64,000 nucleotides of DNA, taken from positions 14,448,645 through 14,512,644 of the forward strand of contig JACGWO010000006.1 of NCBI GenBank assembly GCA_034509735.1, in the 5' to 3' direction. Shown here in pieces: positions 43,569 to 55,995 of the stretch. The position numbers and the translations under genes were made by a program. Source of the DNA: Sesamum alatum (Eukaryota; Streptophyta; Magnoliopsida; Lamiales; Pedaliaceae). The notes under the pieces are model-generated. The model worked only from the letters and a program-made list of their open reading frames with translations. It was not told where the DNA came from and did no database searches. Position 1 is the first letter of the stretch. Every line of letters starts with the position of its first letter.

Positions 43569-43908
43569 TGAACAAATTGAAAGTGATCATCAAGAGGTAG
43601 CAGATCAAAGACATATCTGGAGACTTTAGAAGAGCTGAGTAAAATTTTCATATATCACACGTTTGTAATGGAGGGTTTCCTCCTCTTTAAATACAATTTG
43701 TTGATAACTGCTCTTAACTAATTCTGTTGACTCCTAACTAGTTCTGTTTGACTAGCCCGCACACGTGGCTCCACCTATTCCCACATAAAATGATACAGCA
43801 AACCAGAAAAAACGTGTAAGCAAAAACACGATTATGAAGCTGCTTTCCTATCCTACATCCAAGGAGTTTGAGAGTGTGCCATCATCAGTTGCATCAACAA
43901 TCTGCACA
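43569..43908 (-). repeat. 5' LTR of short-LTR Copia (340 bp)
   Basis: Minus strand TGTGCAGATTG ... CTTTCAATTTGTTCA, TG...CA ends, directly followed by primer site TGGTATTAGAGC at 43568-43557. Confidence 0.85.
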
Positions 43909-44239
43909 AGAGTCCTAAATCATAATTCCTCTATACTATTGGGACATTAATGATCAATATATCCATCTTAAAAAAATATATAGGCAAATAATATTTCTAC
44001 ATGATTCATTTCTTAGAAGTTATTTTTAAACATTAAAAATATCAATTATTAGGCACATTAAATTTTAAAATGAATAGCATTGGAATAATATATAAATTAC
44101 TAATATAAACTTCAAAAACTAAATATATATCTATGGAACAATAAATATCATGAAATTTTGAATAAAAATTATCAATCTTACTAAATTAGAAATGCTCTTA
44201 AAAAAATTAAAATGAACGACTTCTAACTAATTGATTTTA

Positions 44240-44658
44240 GGAAATATTGCATTTTGGTCCCATGTGCCAGGGTCTTTTTCAATTCAGTGCTATTTGTTAC
44301 GATTTTCTCATATTGCATACCGTAAATTGAAAGTTCTATCAATTTTAGTCCTCAAGTGCATTTTTTGCCCAATAATTAACGGAGTCATTAGCATTTTCTG
44401 TTAATTATTGGGGCCTTTTTCAATTTAGTCCCATTTGTTACGATTTTCTCACATTGCATCCTATAAGTTGAAAGCTTTCTCAATATTATGTTACCATCTT
44501 CCGTACATTTTTCATTAATTATCAGATGAAAAATGCACGTGAGAACTAATATTGAGAAAATTTTCAACTTATAGGATACAATTTTACCAAAATATCGTAA
44601 CAAATGGGACTAAATTGAAAAAGACACTAACATATGCTATCAAAAATACGAGTTTCCC
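44240..44658. mobile_element. 419-bp foldback MITE with TTGATTTTA duplication
   Basis: Flanked by TTGATTTTA at 44231-44239 and 44659-44667 (9 bp). The paralogous repeat near 45940-45955 reads taattgattttatcttg and lacks the element, giving an empty-site comparison. Ends ggaaatattgcattttggtcc and inverted gggaaactcgtatttttga. The arms mirror each other (cagtgctatttgttacgatt and aatcgtaacaaatgggact). Mutator-type. Confidence 0.9.
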
Positions 44659-45177
44659 TTGATTTTATCTTAATAGGAATAGTAGAAATTTGTTCTCAGA
44701 TGTTACTTTAATTCACGTACTTTTGATTTTTATCATAATATACTAGAGGTAAAATAATACTAATATAAGTGCAATCATGACTAAATATATAATAGTGAGA
44801 ATTTCTTAAGCATTTATTTCTATTGTGAGAAAACATTCGTACTCTTATTGAGGTATTCTTTTGAATTTTGATACTTCTATTATATGTATATATATAAATA
44901 TATATATAAGTGATCACATAACCGCATCAAAATTATGTCATACTAACATTTCACATAATGTATATTTACAGTCATACTACAAAATTTCACACATTATTAA
45001 AATATATTAATTTTCAACTTCTCATGAAAGAAAACAAATAACCCAAAATAAAAATATAACAGATTCTGTCAAGTTAAAAAAAGCATAATATGAAGTGATT
45101 AATTTGCCCTTGGAAGATACATTCGGAATTATCCCCATCCCAATGTACACGAGGAGTGTTGTGCAAAGAGAAATTCT

Positions 45178-45338
45178 AATTTAAATCGAGTTTGGTCAAA
45201 TATGAACCAATTATATGGTACATATAATATATTCGTGATGTGCTTGACATCCAATTGAAGAAGAATGATCAATTACATGTCAAATATACCACATTTATTG
45301 TATGATTTATTGTATTTGACCGAACTTGATTTAAATTA
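45178..45338. mobile_element. Short MITE-like inverted repeat
   Basis: Left arm aatttaaatcgagtttggtc (45178-45203) is mirrored by the right arm at 45313-45338 (tatttgaccgaacttgattt). About 160 bp in total. The target duplication is unclear. Confidence 0.5.
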
Positions 45339-46547
45339 AAAAATTTTACTGTCCGTATATACAAATTTGAGTTCTTAAATGTGAAACAAATCATCATTCT
45401 GTGAAACATTTTTCTTGTTTGAAGTGACACTAACTCCAAGTTGACAACTTATAAACTGAGGAACTAAAGTTCTTGGGGGAGGGGAGACCCGTATCCTTAA
45501 TTATAATATAGTCAGAGGGATCAATTTGAGACAACATTAAAGTTTAGGAATACTAACATCAAGAAATGAATTTGCTAAACTAAAGCGATTCTAAATGACA
45601 ATTAAGGGATCAAGTATAATATTTAATTCTAACAAAAAAGAAAAATATATGGCATTTCTAATTCCTCTAAACTACTTAGAAATTGAATGATATATCTAAC
45701 TAAAAGATAAATAGGCAAATAATATTTTAACACACTTAATTTGATAGGAAAGATCTTAAATATTTATTTAAAAAATGATTTACTAGGGCACTATAAAATT
45801 TTAAATGAATAGCATATGAGTAACATGTAAATACTAATCCTAACTTCAAAAATTAAAAATTTAATATAGAATAAATATCTTCAATTTTATTAAATTAAAA
45901 GTGTTATTGAAAAATTTAAATTAAATGACTTCCGAGTAATTGATTTTATCTTGATATTAATATTAGATAATTAATTATATTTAGATTTTAACCTTTTTCC
46001 ATAATATAATGGATGTATCATTTTGATAAATAACAACTTGTGATTAAATACAAAATACCAAGAATCTCTTAAGCGTTTATGCCTGTTGTGAGAAAATATC
46101 CATACCCTTACTGGGGTACATGGTTAGATTGTACCCAGTAGTATATTGTTAATTGTTATTAATGGAACTTCTTTTATAAACAATCCAAAACAAGGAGCTT
46201 TGACTAATTATTTTATTTTACTATTGAATTTTGTAATATTATTATTATTTTTTCATATTAATTGATTTGATACAAGATAATCAAATATAATCATTAGTGA
46301 ATACGAAATACAAAATTTTAATTTGAAATTTTTTTTTATTTTATAGTACCAATTAAGTTTATAAAATAAATTATAAATAATAGAAGTAAATAGTTTTCTT
46401 ATCAATTAAAATAATATTATCAATTTATTTTGAAAATATAATTGTATGATACTAGTGTTTCAGTGACGGAAACATAACTAATATCATGAACTTAATATTT
46501 ATGACTACTATAAATAATATATTTACGTATAAAAATATATTTGTACA

Positions 46548-46561
46548 CGTGCATCGCATGC

Positions 46562-46566
<5 letters not shown>
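46548..46566 (+). other. Helitron-like 3' end
   Basis: The hairpin GCAT-CGC-ATGC (46551-46561) is followed by ttt and CTAA, then T. Plant Helitrons end with a short hairpin followed by CTRR and insert before a T. No matching TC start or Rep/helicase gene was identified, so this is only suggestive. Confidence 0.35.
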
Positions 46567-46598
<32 letters not shown>

Positions 46599-48200
46599 AA
46601 TAAAACATAACTTTCATTAAGTGGCATACGGCCAACGAGCAAACCCACTGTATGCGAACATAGGCCAATTACACATGTTGCCAAGCTCAGAAACTAAAAG
46701 TTAGAAATCCTCTGAAATTGCAAACAAGAAAGAGCCGTAATACAGATTAAAAGTCATGTGTTAAGTAACAGTTTTTATCCATTATTGTAATAATTTTGGC
46801 TGCAACAACATATGTATGAGTTTAACTTTAGGCGAAGAACAACAATTTAGAACTTGGGAATCAAATTGTTTCTTCTAGATAATGAGTTTTCTGAACCTGA
46901 AAGTCATATTGTTTTTCCCTGCTAACAACAATCGTTAATTTCTTGGTTTGATTGTTGAGATCAGTATGCAGGTGTTTTTTCTTGAGGAACTGATGATTTA
47001 GTGTGGATTATGGCTTCTTGGAAATGACTGAAAAGGTTGTTCCACTTTTCTGAACTTGAGAACTTTTTTCTTGCATGGTATATTGTATATGATATGTGTC
47101 AAAAAATCAGTTCAAAATCGAGACTCAACAGCCCAAAGATACTTGTAAGAATTCGAAAGAAGGTGTTGGAGCCCTACACGTAGGCCCACTTGTGTTTAGG
47201 AGGAGGCCCATTCGAGGCACCAACCCACGCCCAAGGGTGTACCAACCAGGCCTGCCCCAACCAGGAGGAAGTCCAACCCAAGCTTACTGACTTGAGCGTC
47301 GGAGTGTTAATGTTTTTTTTGCAAGTTCTCGTTTCATAGTTTGTATAAAATCAAAGATTACTCCGTTCAAGTCCAAGAACGAGTTCTTTCAACTCACATC
47401 AGTATATATAATAAAATTTTATTTGCCCCAATAGATTACTACGGAGGTTTGATTTGTTTATATATATAGATATTATTAATCACAAATTGCGTACGAACAG
47501 AATACTAATAAATTATATGTAACATATTTGGCAAGAAGATAGCATCCCAATTTATTCATGGTGGTGGAAACTATTTAAATTGTATTTTGTATTTATTTGT
47601 GAAGAGAATGTTGCCAGAGAAAAAGAAGTTTGTGAGGAAAAAAAACGTCAAATAGTAGGTTGAGAAAAGTAACTAATTGTAATGTGCTTATTAAAATTAA
47701 TTAAAATTACTATCATAATATTTTTAAGAAATATATAAACTGTATGATCAACTGGTTTTCTTTTATAATAGTATAGATAAATATATTTGTCTTAGATATA
47801 TTTTCTTGGAGTAGATAACATGGACTAACTTCATTTGAACTGTTGTCCTGGGTACATAAATGTGTAATTTGTCTGATTTTTCTTAGGTTATCAGCACGAT
47901 TCTTTGTTCTCTTTCACCTGATATATATCCATACTATTATAAAATAAAACCCCTTGAAGTACCAATTTTAGAATGCCCAAATTTAAGTTTTAGTTTATTC
48001 CATTTCTTTAAAAATATTTGACCATAATAGTAATTTTATTATTTTTTTAGAACACGTAATTATAATTTTTTTTCTTTCAACCCACTCTTCCACTTTCTCT
48101 CTCACATTGCTTCAACGCGTCTTTTTCCTCACTAACTCCATCTTCTCATCACAAACTCCCTCTTCTCACAAACTTCTTTCTACTCCCTTTTTAATCTAAC
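46567..48200. other. Gene-free stretch
   Basis: A TA microsatellite (46566-46595), AT-rich DNA and unresolved repeat debris. 47110-47330 holds a GC-richer piece with cttgagcgtcggagtgtt, a word often seen near Gypsy LTR ends, but no primer site follows it. No gene was recognised. Confidence 0.45.
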
Positions 48201-48505
48201 TTCTCCATATTTTTTTCCTCACAAACTTCCTTCTTCTTCTCTAATGTATATAATAGTAATTACAATTTACTCACAAGGGCATAAGAGTAATTTTCGAGGT
48301 CTACCACATGGTTAAAAATATGTACCCTATCACACCATAAAATAACCAAATCACTATAAATACAAGATATATTATTTTTTAATCCTAAGTTACTATTCAT
48401 TGATTTGACCACTCATACAATATTTCTCTCTCTAAGGACTTGGGGTGCAATTGTGTCGAGGCAATTTTTCCGATTAATCCTTCACTAAAAACCATTACCA
48501 CATCA
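48200..48505 (+). repeat. 5' LTR end of second Tat-type Gypsy
   Basis: Ends ccattaccacatca at 48505, directly before the primer site. TATA box TATAAATA at 48355-48362. The left end of the LTR was not found; the interval given is the part I can support. Confidence 0.65.
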
Positions 48506-48506
48506 T

Positions 48507-48522
48507 TGGCGCCGTCTGTGGG
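48507..48522 (+). other. Primer binding site of Gypsy element
   Basis: TGGCGCCGTCTGTGGG, one nucleotide after the LTR end. This is a common primer site in plant Gypsy elements; I do not assign the tRNA. Confidence 0.82.
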
Positions 48523-48544
48523 AAACATTGCCCCGACATTGAGA

Positions 48545-50514
48545 ATGCAGACCAGGTCACGAGCACGCGACGTTCAAGGGATGGACATTGCCCCAGAGAC
48601 TCATGATAACGGGGCAGAACTGCAGCCACCCCATGAACAATCACCACCCCATGAACAATCACCACCCCATGCACAAGATCCCCCGAACAGAGTAGCTGGA
48701 CCACCTCTCGGCCAGGAACCACCCTATGAGCGACAACCACAGAACGAAGCCCCCCCTCTAGGAGGCGCCCCACCCCAAGGAGCAACGATCCAGCTGACAC
48801 AAGAAGCATTGTTAGCGTTAATCCAAGACGCTACCACTCGTGCAGCCGCACAAGCAGTGGCACAATTTGCGAACAACCACCCCATGAACCCGCCCCCTCC
48901 TTCCCCTCGCCGAAGTCGAGAAAAATCCTCGGCTCCCGAGGGGAATGAGCAGAGGCGGGAAGAGGTGAACAGCAGAGTGTCCTGACCAGAGGTTGCCCAG
49001 GACTCGGACCAGCGCCCCCCACAATCAAGGGAGCCCACGGCACCTTTACCTTCAAGAGTGATGGAGGATCCCTACCTCCCTTTGGCAGTGGCCCCCCCAA
49101 GGCGTAGTCCGTTCAGCTCGGCAATCCTAGCCGAGGCCCTCCCAGCGGGAGTGAAGGTCTCGAACCTCTCAGAATATGACGGCACGGGAGACCCCTAAGA
49201 ACATCTAGACAAGTTCTACGCTAAGATCGATTGGTATGATTTGAGTGATGCGGCGTACTGCAAAGTCTTCCGCACCACACTCTCAAAACGCGCTCTGGCT
49301 TGGTTCAACCAACTGCCCGCTGGAACAATTTCCAACCTCGAGCAGTTGACACAGCACTTCCTACATCATTTTTCTATGAACAAGAAGGTCCCAAAAACGG
49401 CCGCGTACCTGTTCACCATTCGGCAGAAGGAAAGAGAGTCGCTGAGAGACTATATTCAAAGATTTGTGGAAGCAGTACACGAGGTGCCCCATGTTAACCA
49501 TGAGTTGTTGGCCAGCATTGTCCAACAAAACCTACTCCCAGGAAGATTCAAAGAGTCGGTAGCCGGAAAGCCCCCGGCCACTTTGGAAGATTTACTTATG
49601 CGATCACAAAAATATATCAGAATAGAGGAGTCCAAGGCCGCAGATCCTTCCCCCGGTTTCAAGAGGAAGGGGAGAGAAGAAGAAATTGAGCCGAGAAAGA
49701 AAGAGGAGCGTAAGCACCAGCCGCTAACTGGATTCACGCACTACACTCCCCTTAATGCCTCTAGAGGAGAAATTTTGGTAGTGGCCGAACAACAAGGGTT
49801 GATCTATCAATGGCCAAGGAAAATGAAAGACAACCCCAAGAGATTTAAATCGGACAAATATTGCCATTTTCATCGGGATAGGGAGCACACGACGGAGGAC
49901 TGCCACCACCTCAAAAACGAGATAGAAAAATTGATTCAACGAGGATACTTGAGGGAATATGTGAATCGTCCAAGAGGACAAGCATTCAACCAGGGGCCCA
50001 GTCGCACCCCCTCTAGCTCGACTCCCGCCCAGGACCCGAACGAGGACAACCTCCCCACAGCAGGAGTCATAGCAGTGATTTCGGGAGGACCGGCAGGCGG
50101 GGACTCCGGAAATGCAAGGAAAGCGCTAGTCCGGGAAGCAAGAGGAGCCCATTGGCAGACCCCAATTCAAGTCCACACCGTTGGCATAGAGAAACAAGAG
50201 GAAATCTCATTTACCTCGCGAGACGTGGATCCCAGGAGAGATCGGAACAATGATGCCTTGGTCATTTCAGCGACGCTATCCAACTTCTGGGTCAAGAAAG
50301 TGTTGGTGGACAGCGGAAGTTCAGCGGACATTATATTCTACGATGCATATGTCCAACTGGGGATCGACAATGCCCAATTGCGGAAAATTAACACCCCACT
50401 CATCGGGTTCAGCGGCGAGATGATCGAACCATTGGGGGAGGTGACGTTACCACTTTCACTGGGCTCCTACCCTAAAAGATCAACTAAGATGGTGAAATTT
50501 CTCGTGGTTAAGGC
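48545..50514 (+). pseudogene. Gypsy gag and protease N-part
   Basis: Reads in one frame from ATG 48545 to the Copia insertion, with stops at 48983-48985 (TGA) and 49196-49198 (TAA). A proline-rich N-terminus includes the repeated PPHEQSPPHEQSPPHAQ. The retrotransposon gag domain occupies about 49230-49620 (FRTTLSKRALAWFNQLP, FTIRQKERESLRDYIQRF). A CX2HX4HX4C knuckle (CHFHRDREHTTEDC, 49863-49903) follows. The aspartic protease has VDSGSSADI with its Asp codon at 50309-50311. The frame continues after the insertion at 60719. Confidence 0.88.
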
Positions 50515-51143
50515 TGAAAGGATGTGTGGATCGTCCCGGGAGATTAACGCGAATAGCGGAAGCGCGAAATAGTGCGTAATAAAAATTACAAAGCATAATT
50601 AAATGGAATTTAAATCATGCATAACGTACATAAACGAATCAAGGGGTGTGCCCTTGATTCTCCCGGGCGTTCGGTGTATCTCATGTTTAATAAAACACAA
50701 CATGAAGGCCATAGAATTGAAACCAAAAAAAAAAAAAAACGAAATTAAAGAACCTACCCGGTTGTAGTTTTGTCTTCGTTTCGGCTACACGCATTGTTCC
50801 CCGTTTTGCACCAAGATCTCAAATAAGAGACCCTCTAAATCATCTCACTCGCTCCACCGGAAAGCAAACAACCCTTGTGCTAGCAAGAAATTATTTTGGG
50901 GAGAAGAGACATCGATACACGCTATGAATTAACGCAATCAATGTCTCTTATGTTCTTAACTTGAATAAATCAAGAAGAACAAAGTAATATTCTTGGAGAG
51001 TGAAAAATAGGGGTGGACGAATTTGAGAGAGAATTTTGAGAGATGAGAGTTGTAGAGAATAGTAGGTGTAAGTGTGTGTTTTTTAAGTATTTATAGAAGA
51101 TGGAATTCCTATTCCTTCTCAAACTCTTCCAAAGAGACACACT

Positions 51144-51200
51144 TTGACTAGGATTTTGACCTAGTCAAATCCTAGTCAAATTAGGCTTTGATTAAGTCAA
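51144..51200 (-). promoter_or_regulatory. W-box cluster, family C LTR
   Basis: TTGACY cores on either strand at 51144-51149, 51156-51161, 51163-51168, 51174-51179 and 51195-51200, upstream of TATAAATA at 51088-51095 (minus). The 5' LTR has the same sites 7861 bp to the right. Confidence 0.55.
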
Positions 51201-51271
51201 ATTAATCATGGTCATTCATCTCATCATTCTCTAGATCAAATCTTGTCCATCCATTTTGATGGGCTTTATGG

Positions 51272-51627
51272 AATGGGCTTTATTTAATTCTAAATTAAAT
51301 GATCCCATGGACTTTATATTAAAATCCTATTTAATATACTAAGCCCATTAATTAATTAATGGAATGGACTTTATTTAATTCCAAATTAAATAGTCCATGG
51401 ACTTTATATTAAATCCTATTTAATACCAAGCCCATTAATTAATTCCATAGAATGGGATTATTTAATTCTAAATTAAATAGTCCCATGGACTTTATATTAA
51501 AATCCTATTTAATATACTAAGCCCATTAATTAATTAATGGGATGGACTTTATTTAATTCCAAATTAAATAGTCCATGGACTTTATATTAAATCCTATTTA
51601 ATACCAAGCCCACTAATTAATTAATTC
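51272..51627 (-). repeat. Four-unit ABAB tandem repeat inside LTR
   Basis: Units of about 87-91 bp start near 51272, 51363, 51451 and 51541. Units 1 and 3 share ttctaaattaaat, cccatggac and aatatactaag. Units 2 and 4 share ttccaaattaaat, gtccatggac and aataccaag. A two-unit block was therefore duplicated. The same array lies at 59133-59488 in the other LTR. Confidence 0.85.
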
Positions 51628-52852
51628 ACCCTTTTAATCTAATTAAAAGGAAAGCCCATGCTTTGTAAAATTCATAAATCTAATTTATGAACTCAAGCCC
51701 GATTATTCCAAATAATTCATCGAAGCTTGAATCTCCAAGAAGTATAATTTAATTCCATTAAATTAAACCTTCTCCCGGAATTAATTCCAAATTAATTCCC
51801 CTTCATTTGGTGTAGCGGGTGTGACTCTTTAGGTTCACCTTTCAGCTAGACTTGCACCTACTTCTTGTTATTTCATAACCAAAGTAGTCCGTTACCATGG
51901 GTGGCCATCTAGCAACGGTCCATGGCACTAGAGACTAGGTGAATTTATGGTGTGAACATTTAGGCTCCGAGTTATACGCAGGTGCGGTCCTACCGACGCT
52001 CGATACGTACGGGTACGGTCCTACTGTCGCCTGTCTCCCGGCCTTTAGTATAGGGGTCGGTTCCCATCGTTGACTAGGCAACTATGCATAATGCTCGAGA
52101 TAGGTTTAACTCGACGTAGGAAATCCTTTCCCACTACATCAAGTGCTATGGCCATAGACTTTGTGAGTCTAAATCATCTCCGAGTGCATAGGAGATCTTG
52201 CTGTCATATCCTTTGACAGGGGACAGATCCTATTCTTGGAATTCACCGTTCTTACATACTCCGACTGCACTGGACGAGGCTTATGATGACCATGTGATAT
52301 AATCGGTCAAATTTCACCAGATCCAAGATACAGCCTTAGTATGCAGGGGACTGCCGTGATCCTCAAGTCTGAGGACTAATCCCGTACTATCAGAACCGGG
52401 AATACGAGTCATACCGACCAAGCCCGAGTAGCTTCTATATGACGATTCCCGCGAGTCACCTCAGTCGGCCGCTCCCCAGCAGGCCGACCCACTAACACTG
52501 CTTAGACGATCCTCGTCACCCGTCGATGAAACACGACAGCAGATGCTTAGTGCAAGTCTCAAATGGATTCTCGATGCCCTGTCTCGAGATTCCTTTGACT
52601 TGGAGTATTTCAGACTGATTCGGTGAAACTGATTTCATGAACCTACCTCCAAGCGTAGTTCCAATTTCCCGAAATGTTATTTCAGTCTGTGGCCGTTTGT
52701 TGTGACATCGTAACGATGCAAGCAGTAAGTACAACAAACTCATGCCTATGAATCCTTACTACATTCATTAACATAATATTACTTGTTCACAGATTGACGA
52801 ATGGTTCTCAGAACAGCCAATACCATTGACTTTCTGGTCACCTACTCTAACA

Positions 52853-55235
52853 ATCTCCCACTTGACCAATAAGTCAATTACCCACTTTGTTCAAAATCCT
52901 CTGAGTATGAGTAATCTACGATACCGACTAAGGTATTGTGAGTCCACTTATATTTCCTTGCGAAGCAATACGGTCTAACCGTGTTACCTCTATCCACCAT
53001 TGCCTCATAGAGATGGTGGTTGTCTAAGAATATTTTCGTGGATCTTGTGATGAGATCTCGTGCCAATACTCCCATAGCCAAGTTGCCTGCCATATAGGCG
53101 AACATGGCTTGGTCGTGCTAGGCGCCACGTCCATCCTATGGACGTGGTCTTCATCAGTGACCACTATCTGATGCACTCGTCATTGGGCCTGACTGTGCAT
53201 ACCTTTGAGACTAACTGGTTTTCACTTATGCTCTGGAAGCTAGTATCACTTTAGCCTTCCAAAGCAACTCTCAACAGACGGTGCATCATGAACACATCTT
53301 TAGTCCTTATTCAGGTACTAAGGATCATTCTTGATTGCTGTCTTCAACCCCTCAGTGCATTACCGATTTATGTTGAGCCATGCTAGAAGCACTCTCAACA
53401 TCGGTTCCTATGCACCGAGTAAACATATCATATGTTTGCCTAGGGTTAAGACGTAGGGGATACTCAACATCCAAGCCTTCTCATTAGTCCACCATGACTA
53501 AGTCTTGAATGGCTTGATGCTTTATGCATAGTATCCAAGTTTTCTCATCAGTCTTACTATGACTGAGTCTCGAAAAACTTGTCCCTCTACATATATGAGT
53601 TTTTTTCTCATCAGTCTACCATGACTGAGTCTTTGAAAAGCTCAATTCATGATATGTATGTGGGAACCCTAAAAATGTCATGGAGAATTTTTCGTGAGTT
53701 ACAGTTTATGTTTTAGTGATTCCTAATGCCTTGAATTCATCCATGAATCAAGATATTACACACTTAAACACTTGAAATGCCATTTCTACTCCCACTGACC
53801 ACCTACGTCGTTTAAGACCGAGTCATGCTCCGTATGAGCTCGTCAAAACGAATATTCCAGTTATGCGGTGTATCAAACCTTGTTTGAATTTCCTAGTGGA
53901 TTCTATGGCTCCTCTCCATAAATCCTACTACGATGTCCAACATCACGTTCCGCAGGTCATTTGGATTACTATCCAAATTTGACCGAACATATCCCGATCA
54001 CTCATACCTCTTACGACATTCGGGTTCGTTCTTAAGGGGACTTGGAATATGATCAATTTAAGAAATGCGATTCTAAGCAACGTTAGTATTATTCTGTCGT
54101 AAACTTGTACAAATTAGATACCGAGTCTAATTTGTCTCCCACTAGTCCCTTGACGTATGTAGGATCCTTCTACATGCTCAAGGACTTTGTCGGGACATAG
54201 GCTTGCCAAACCATGGCTCCTTGTGCGTGACTCTTGGCAAAGTGCCACGTTCCTTACGTTGGCAATTTTGAGTCTACGTCTACACGGGCTAAGGTAATTG
54301 GGCGAAACTTCGATCAATCTTCGTCCAACGAGATTCGATCGTTCCCTTTATCAGAGCCGTCATACTTGCCCTTTATAGGAAATGTTTCATTGAGAATTCC
54401 ATTCTCAACTTGGATGCTCAAGAGCTCCCACTAAATACACAGCCTTTTCGATCCTATCGAAACAGGTTTAATTTTGCAACCATTTATGGTTCACCTCCTT
54501 AAGTCTAATTCCCAAACCTCCTATGGGACCCTTAGACTTTTGAACCCTCTTATGGTCTTGTGTATTAGTAACCTACAGTTGTCTTATTGGCTCCCTTCCA
54601 ATAGACTATTTGGCAAGCCTACTTTGTCCAACAAAGAGCTTTCGGACTTTCTTCTTCATAAAAGACTTGTAAATTTAGTCGATTCGAATCATCTATTTCT
54701 AGATTCATCGAACTTTCCAATTTACTTATCTTTTAATAAGAAGAAACGTCCTAGCTGTTGTAGATGCCAAATCTGTAAGTTGGTCTTGATTAATCCATTT
54801 AGATAATTAGAATTTTGAGTATCCATAAACCTTTTATGGGATGGTGTTCTAGGAATTCACGTGTAACTACTAGCAAACATGAATCAATATTCAATAATTT
54901 TGTTTGATCAAATATGTATGTAATAAAACCTTTGTCCAACAAAGAGACATACTTTTGATCATGCTAGGTTACGTAATTCCTATATTATCCTAACATGATC
55001 ACGATTATGGGCCTAACAAGTCTCTAGTCCTTTTCATCAATGGACCTTGCCATTGTTGAATCCTAGAACTGTTCTTGGCTTTTAAGTCCTTATTCACTTT
55101 CTGCAAACCACCCGCAGATTAGTGATAGGAATGGTATCAAATACCAAATAGAGTAAAAGTGATCATGTCAATACTCAATATCAAATTTTACCTACATTGG
55201 AGAAAGGTTTAGGATACTCCCTTTTCCAATGGCCC
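52853..55235 (-). pseudogene. Decayed Copia pol of family C
   Basis: Begins with polypurine tract AAGTGGGAGAT at 52853-52863. Collinear traces of A-family pol include the RNase H end (MVDRGNTVRPYCFARKY, 52878-53105), the ctttagtccttattcaggta segment matching 6810, RT words near 53780-53900 (catgctccgtatgagctcgtcaaaacgaat against 14585) and integrase words at 54590-54780 (ccaacaaagagctttcgga against 15955). Every frame is broken many times. It cannot encode RT or integrase. Confidence 0.75.
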
Positions 55236-55239
55236 TCTT

Positions 55240-55995
55240 TACGACAGTGAATGCTTACGTTCTTAGAATCTATGAACTTGACTGCTTGAACCTTTTATTC
55301 TTTCCTTTACCTCCACCTTGTGTTGTAAAGGAACAACACTTGAAGTGCTGCAATAGTTGATGTTACCTTACCCTTCTTCCTCTTTTAGCGTCTGGCACCC
55401 TTGCCTTTCGCTATGGAGGTTGAAGCCTCTCCTACTAGTACCGACGGCGCAGATTTTGCAATCGTTGCTTCGTACTAGACCAACATAATTACCAACCTAT
55501 GAAGATCTTTTCTAAGCTCATTCATGTTGATAATTAATGGTTCATAGGAGGGAGGAAGAGACTGAAGGATCATGTCAATGTACGTCTCTTTTTCAAGACA
55601 GACGTGGAGGTCTTTTGAGCTTCTCCACTAGGGATTGCATCATCACTCCATGTTCTTTGTACCGACATCCCTTCCGTCATCTTAGCTCCAAACATGCCTT
55701 CGTTGCATTTTACCCCACATGCTGGTCCAAGACCATATAGCCATGATGCAAACGAAGCATAGTTTGAGCCAACATCATTATATCCTACTTGCAGGTGGTC
55801 ATCCTTCAACTATTGAACGCCAAGCGTTGCCTTAGTTGTTGACCCCTCCGGCAAGGGTTGAGGAACATCCTCATCCGGTTATGTGAGTTAAGGTTCTGGA
55901 AATCTAAGACCATCTTAAGATTTCGCAATCAATTCGTGTAATTGGTTCCCTTTTAATGAGCCTCTTAGTGATGTGTTTGGTGGATTCTTAGACAT
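55240..55995 (-). pseudogene. Decayed Copia gag of family C
   Basis: ATG at 55995 with the MSKN start of family A gag. Later words match the A gag at nucleotide level: gatgtc, gtcaatgtacgtctc, ctccactaggga, gaggttgaagcctctcctac. Numerous stops and indels occur within the first 100 codons. The knuckle region near 55240 is also altered. Confidence 0.78.

Larger units (their letters stand above)
41298..43908 (-). mobile_element. Internally deleted short-LTR Copia element
   Basis: 5' LTR 43569-43908 (340 bp) and a 3' LTR 41298-41556 that lacks its last 80 bp or so. The primer site is TGGTATTAGAGC (43557-43568, minus), and a C-run polypurine complement follows the 3' LTR at 41557-41570. Internal region of only 2.0 kb: gag start, then RT and RNase H. 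The rest of gag, protease and integrase are missing. This element is unrelated to families A-C at LTR level. Confidence 0.85.
43909..46547. other. AT-rich intergenic DNA with duplicated repeat
   Basis: No gene. 43975-44239 continued by 44668-44860 matches 45700-46110 in the same order, as two diverged direct copies: aggcaaataatattt, ttttaaatgaatagcat, taattgatttta, ctcttaagcrtttat, tgtgagaaaa. The first copy is split by the MITE at 44240-44658. A further copy of the end of this repeat flanks the Copia derivative at 41241-41297. Confidence 0.6.
50515..52852 (-). repeat. 3' LTR, family C (2338 bp)
   Basis: Minus strand from TGTTAGAGTAGGTGACC (52852) to ...CATCCTTTCA (50515). It has the conserved CCATGG block at about 51889-51945, the TATA box at 51088-51095, W-box cores at 51144-51200 and an ABAB tandem repeat at 51272-51627. 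Confidence 0.95.

Noticed and set aside
46566..46595. TA microsatellite
   Set aside because: A simple repeat with no further meaning by itself.
47096..47290. 64-codon ORF with a Pro/Arg-rich end
   Set aside because: The sequence resembles Gypsy LTR debris (cttgagcgtcggag). No gene evidence.
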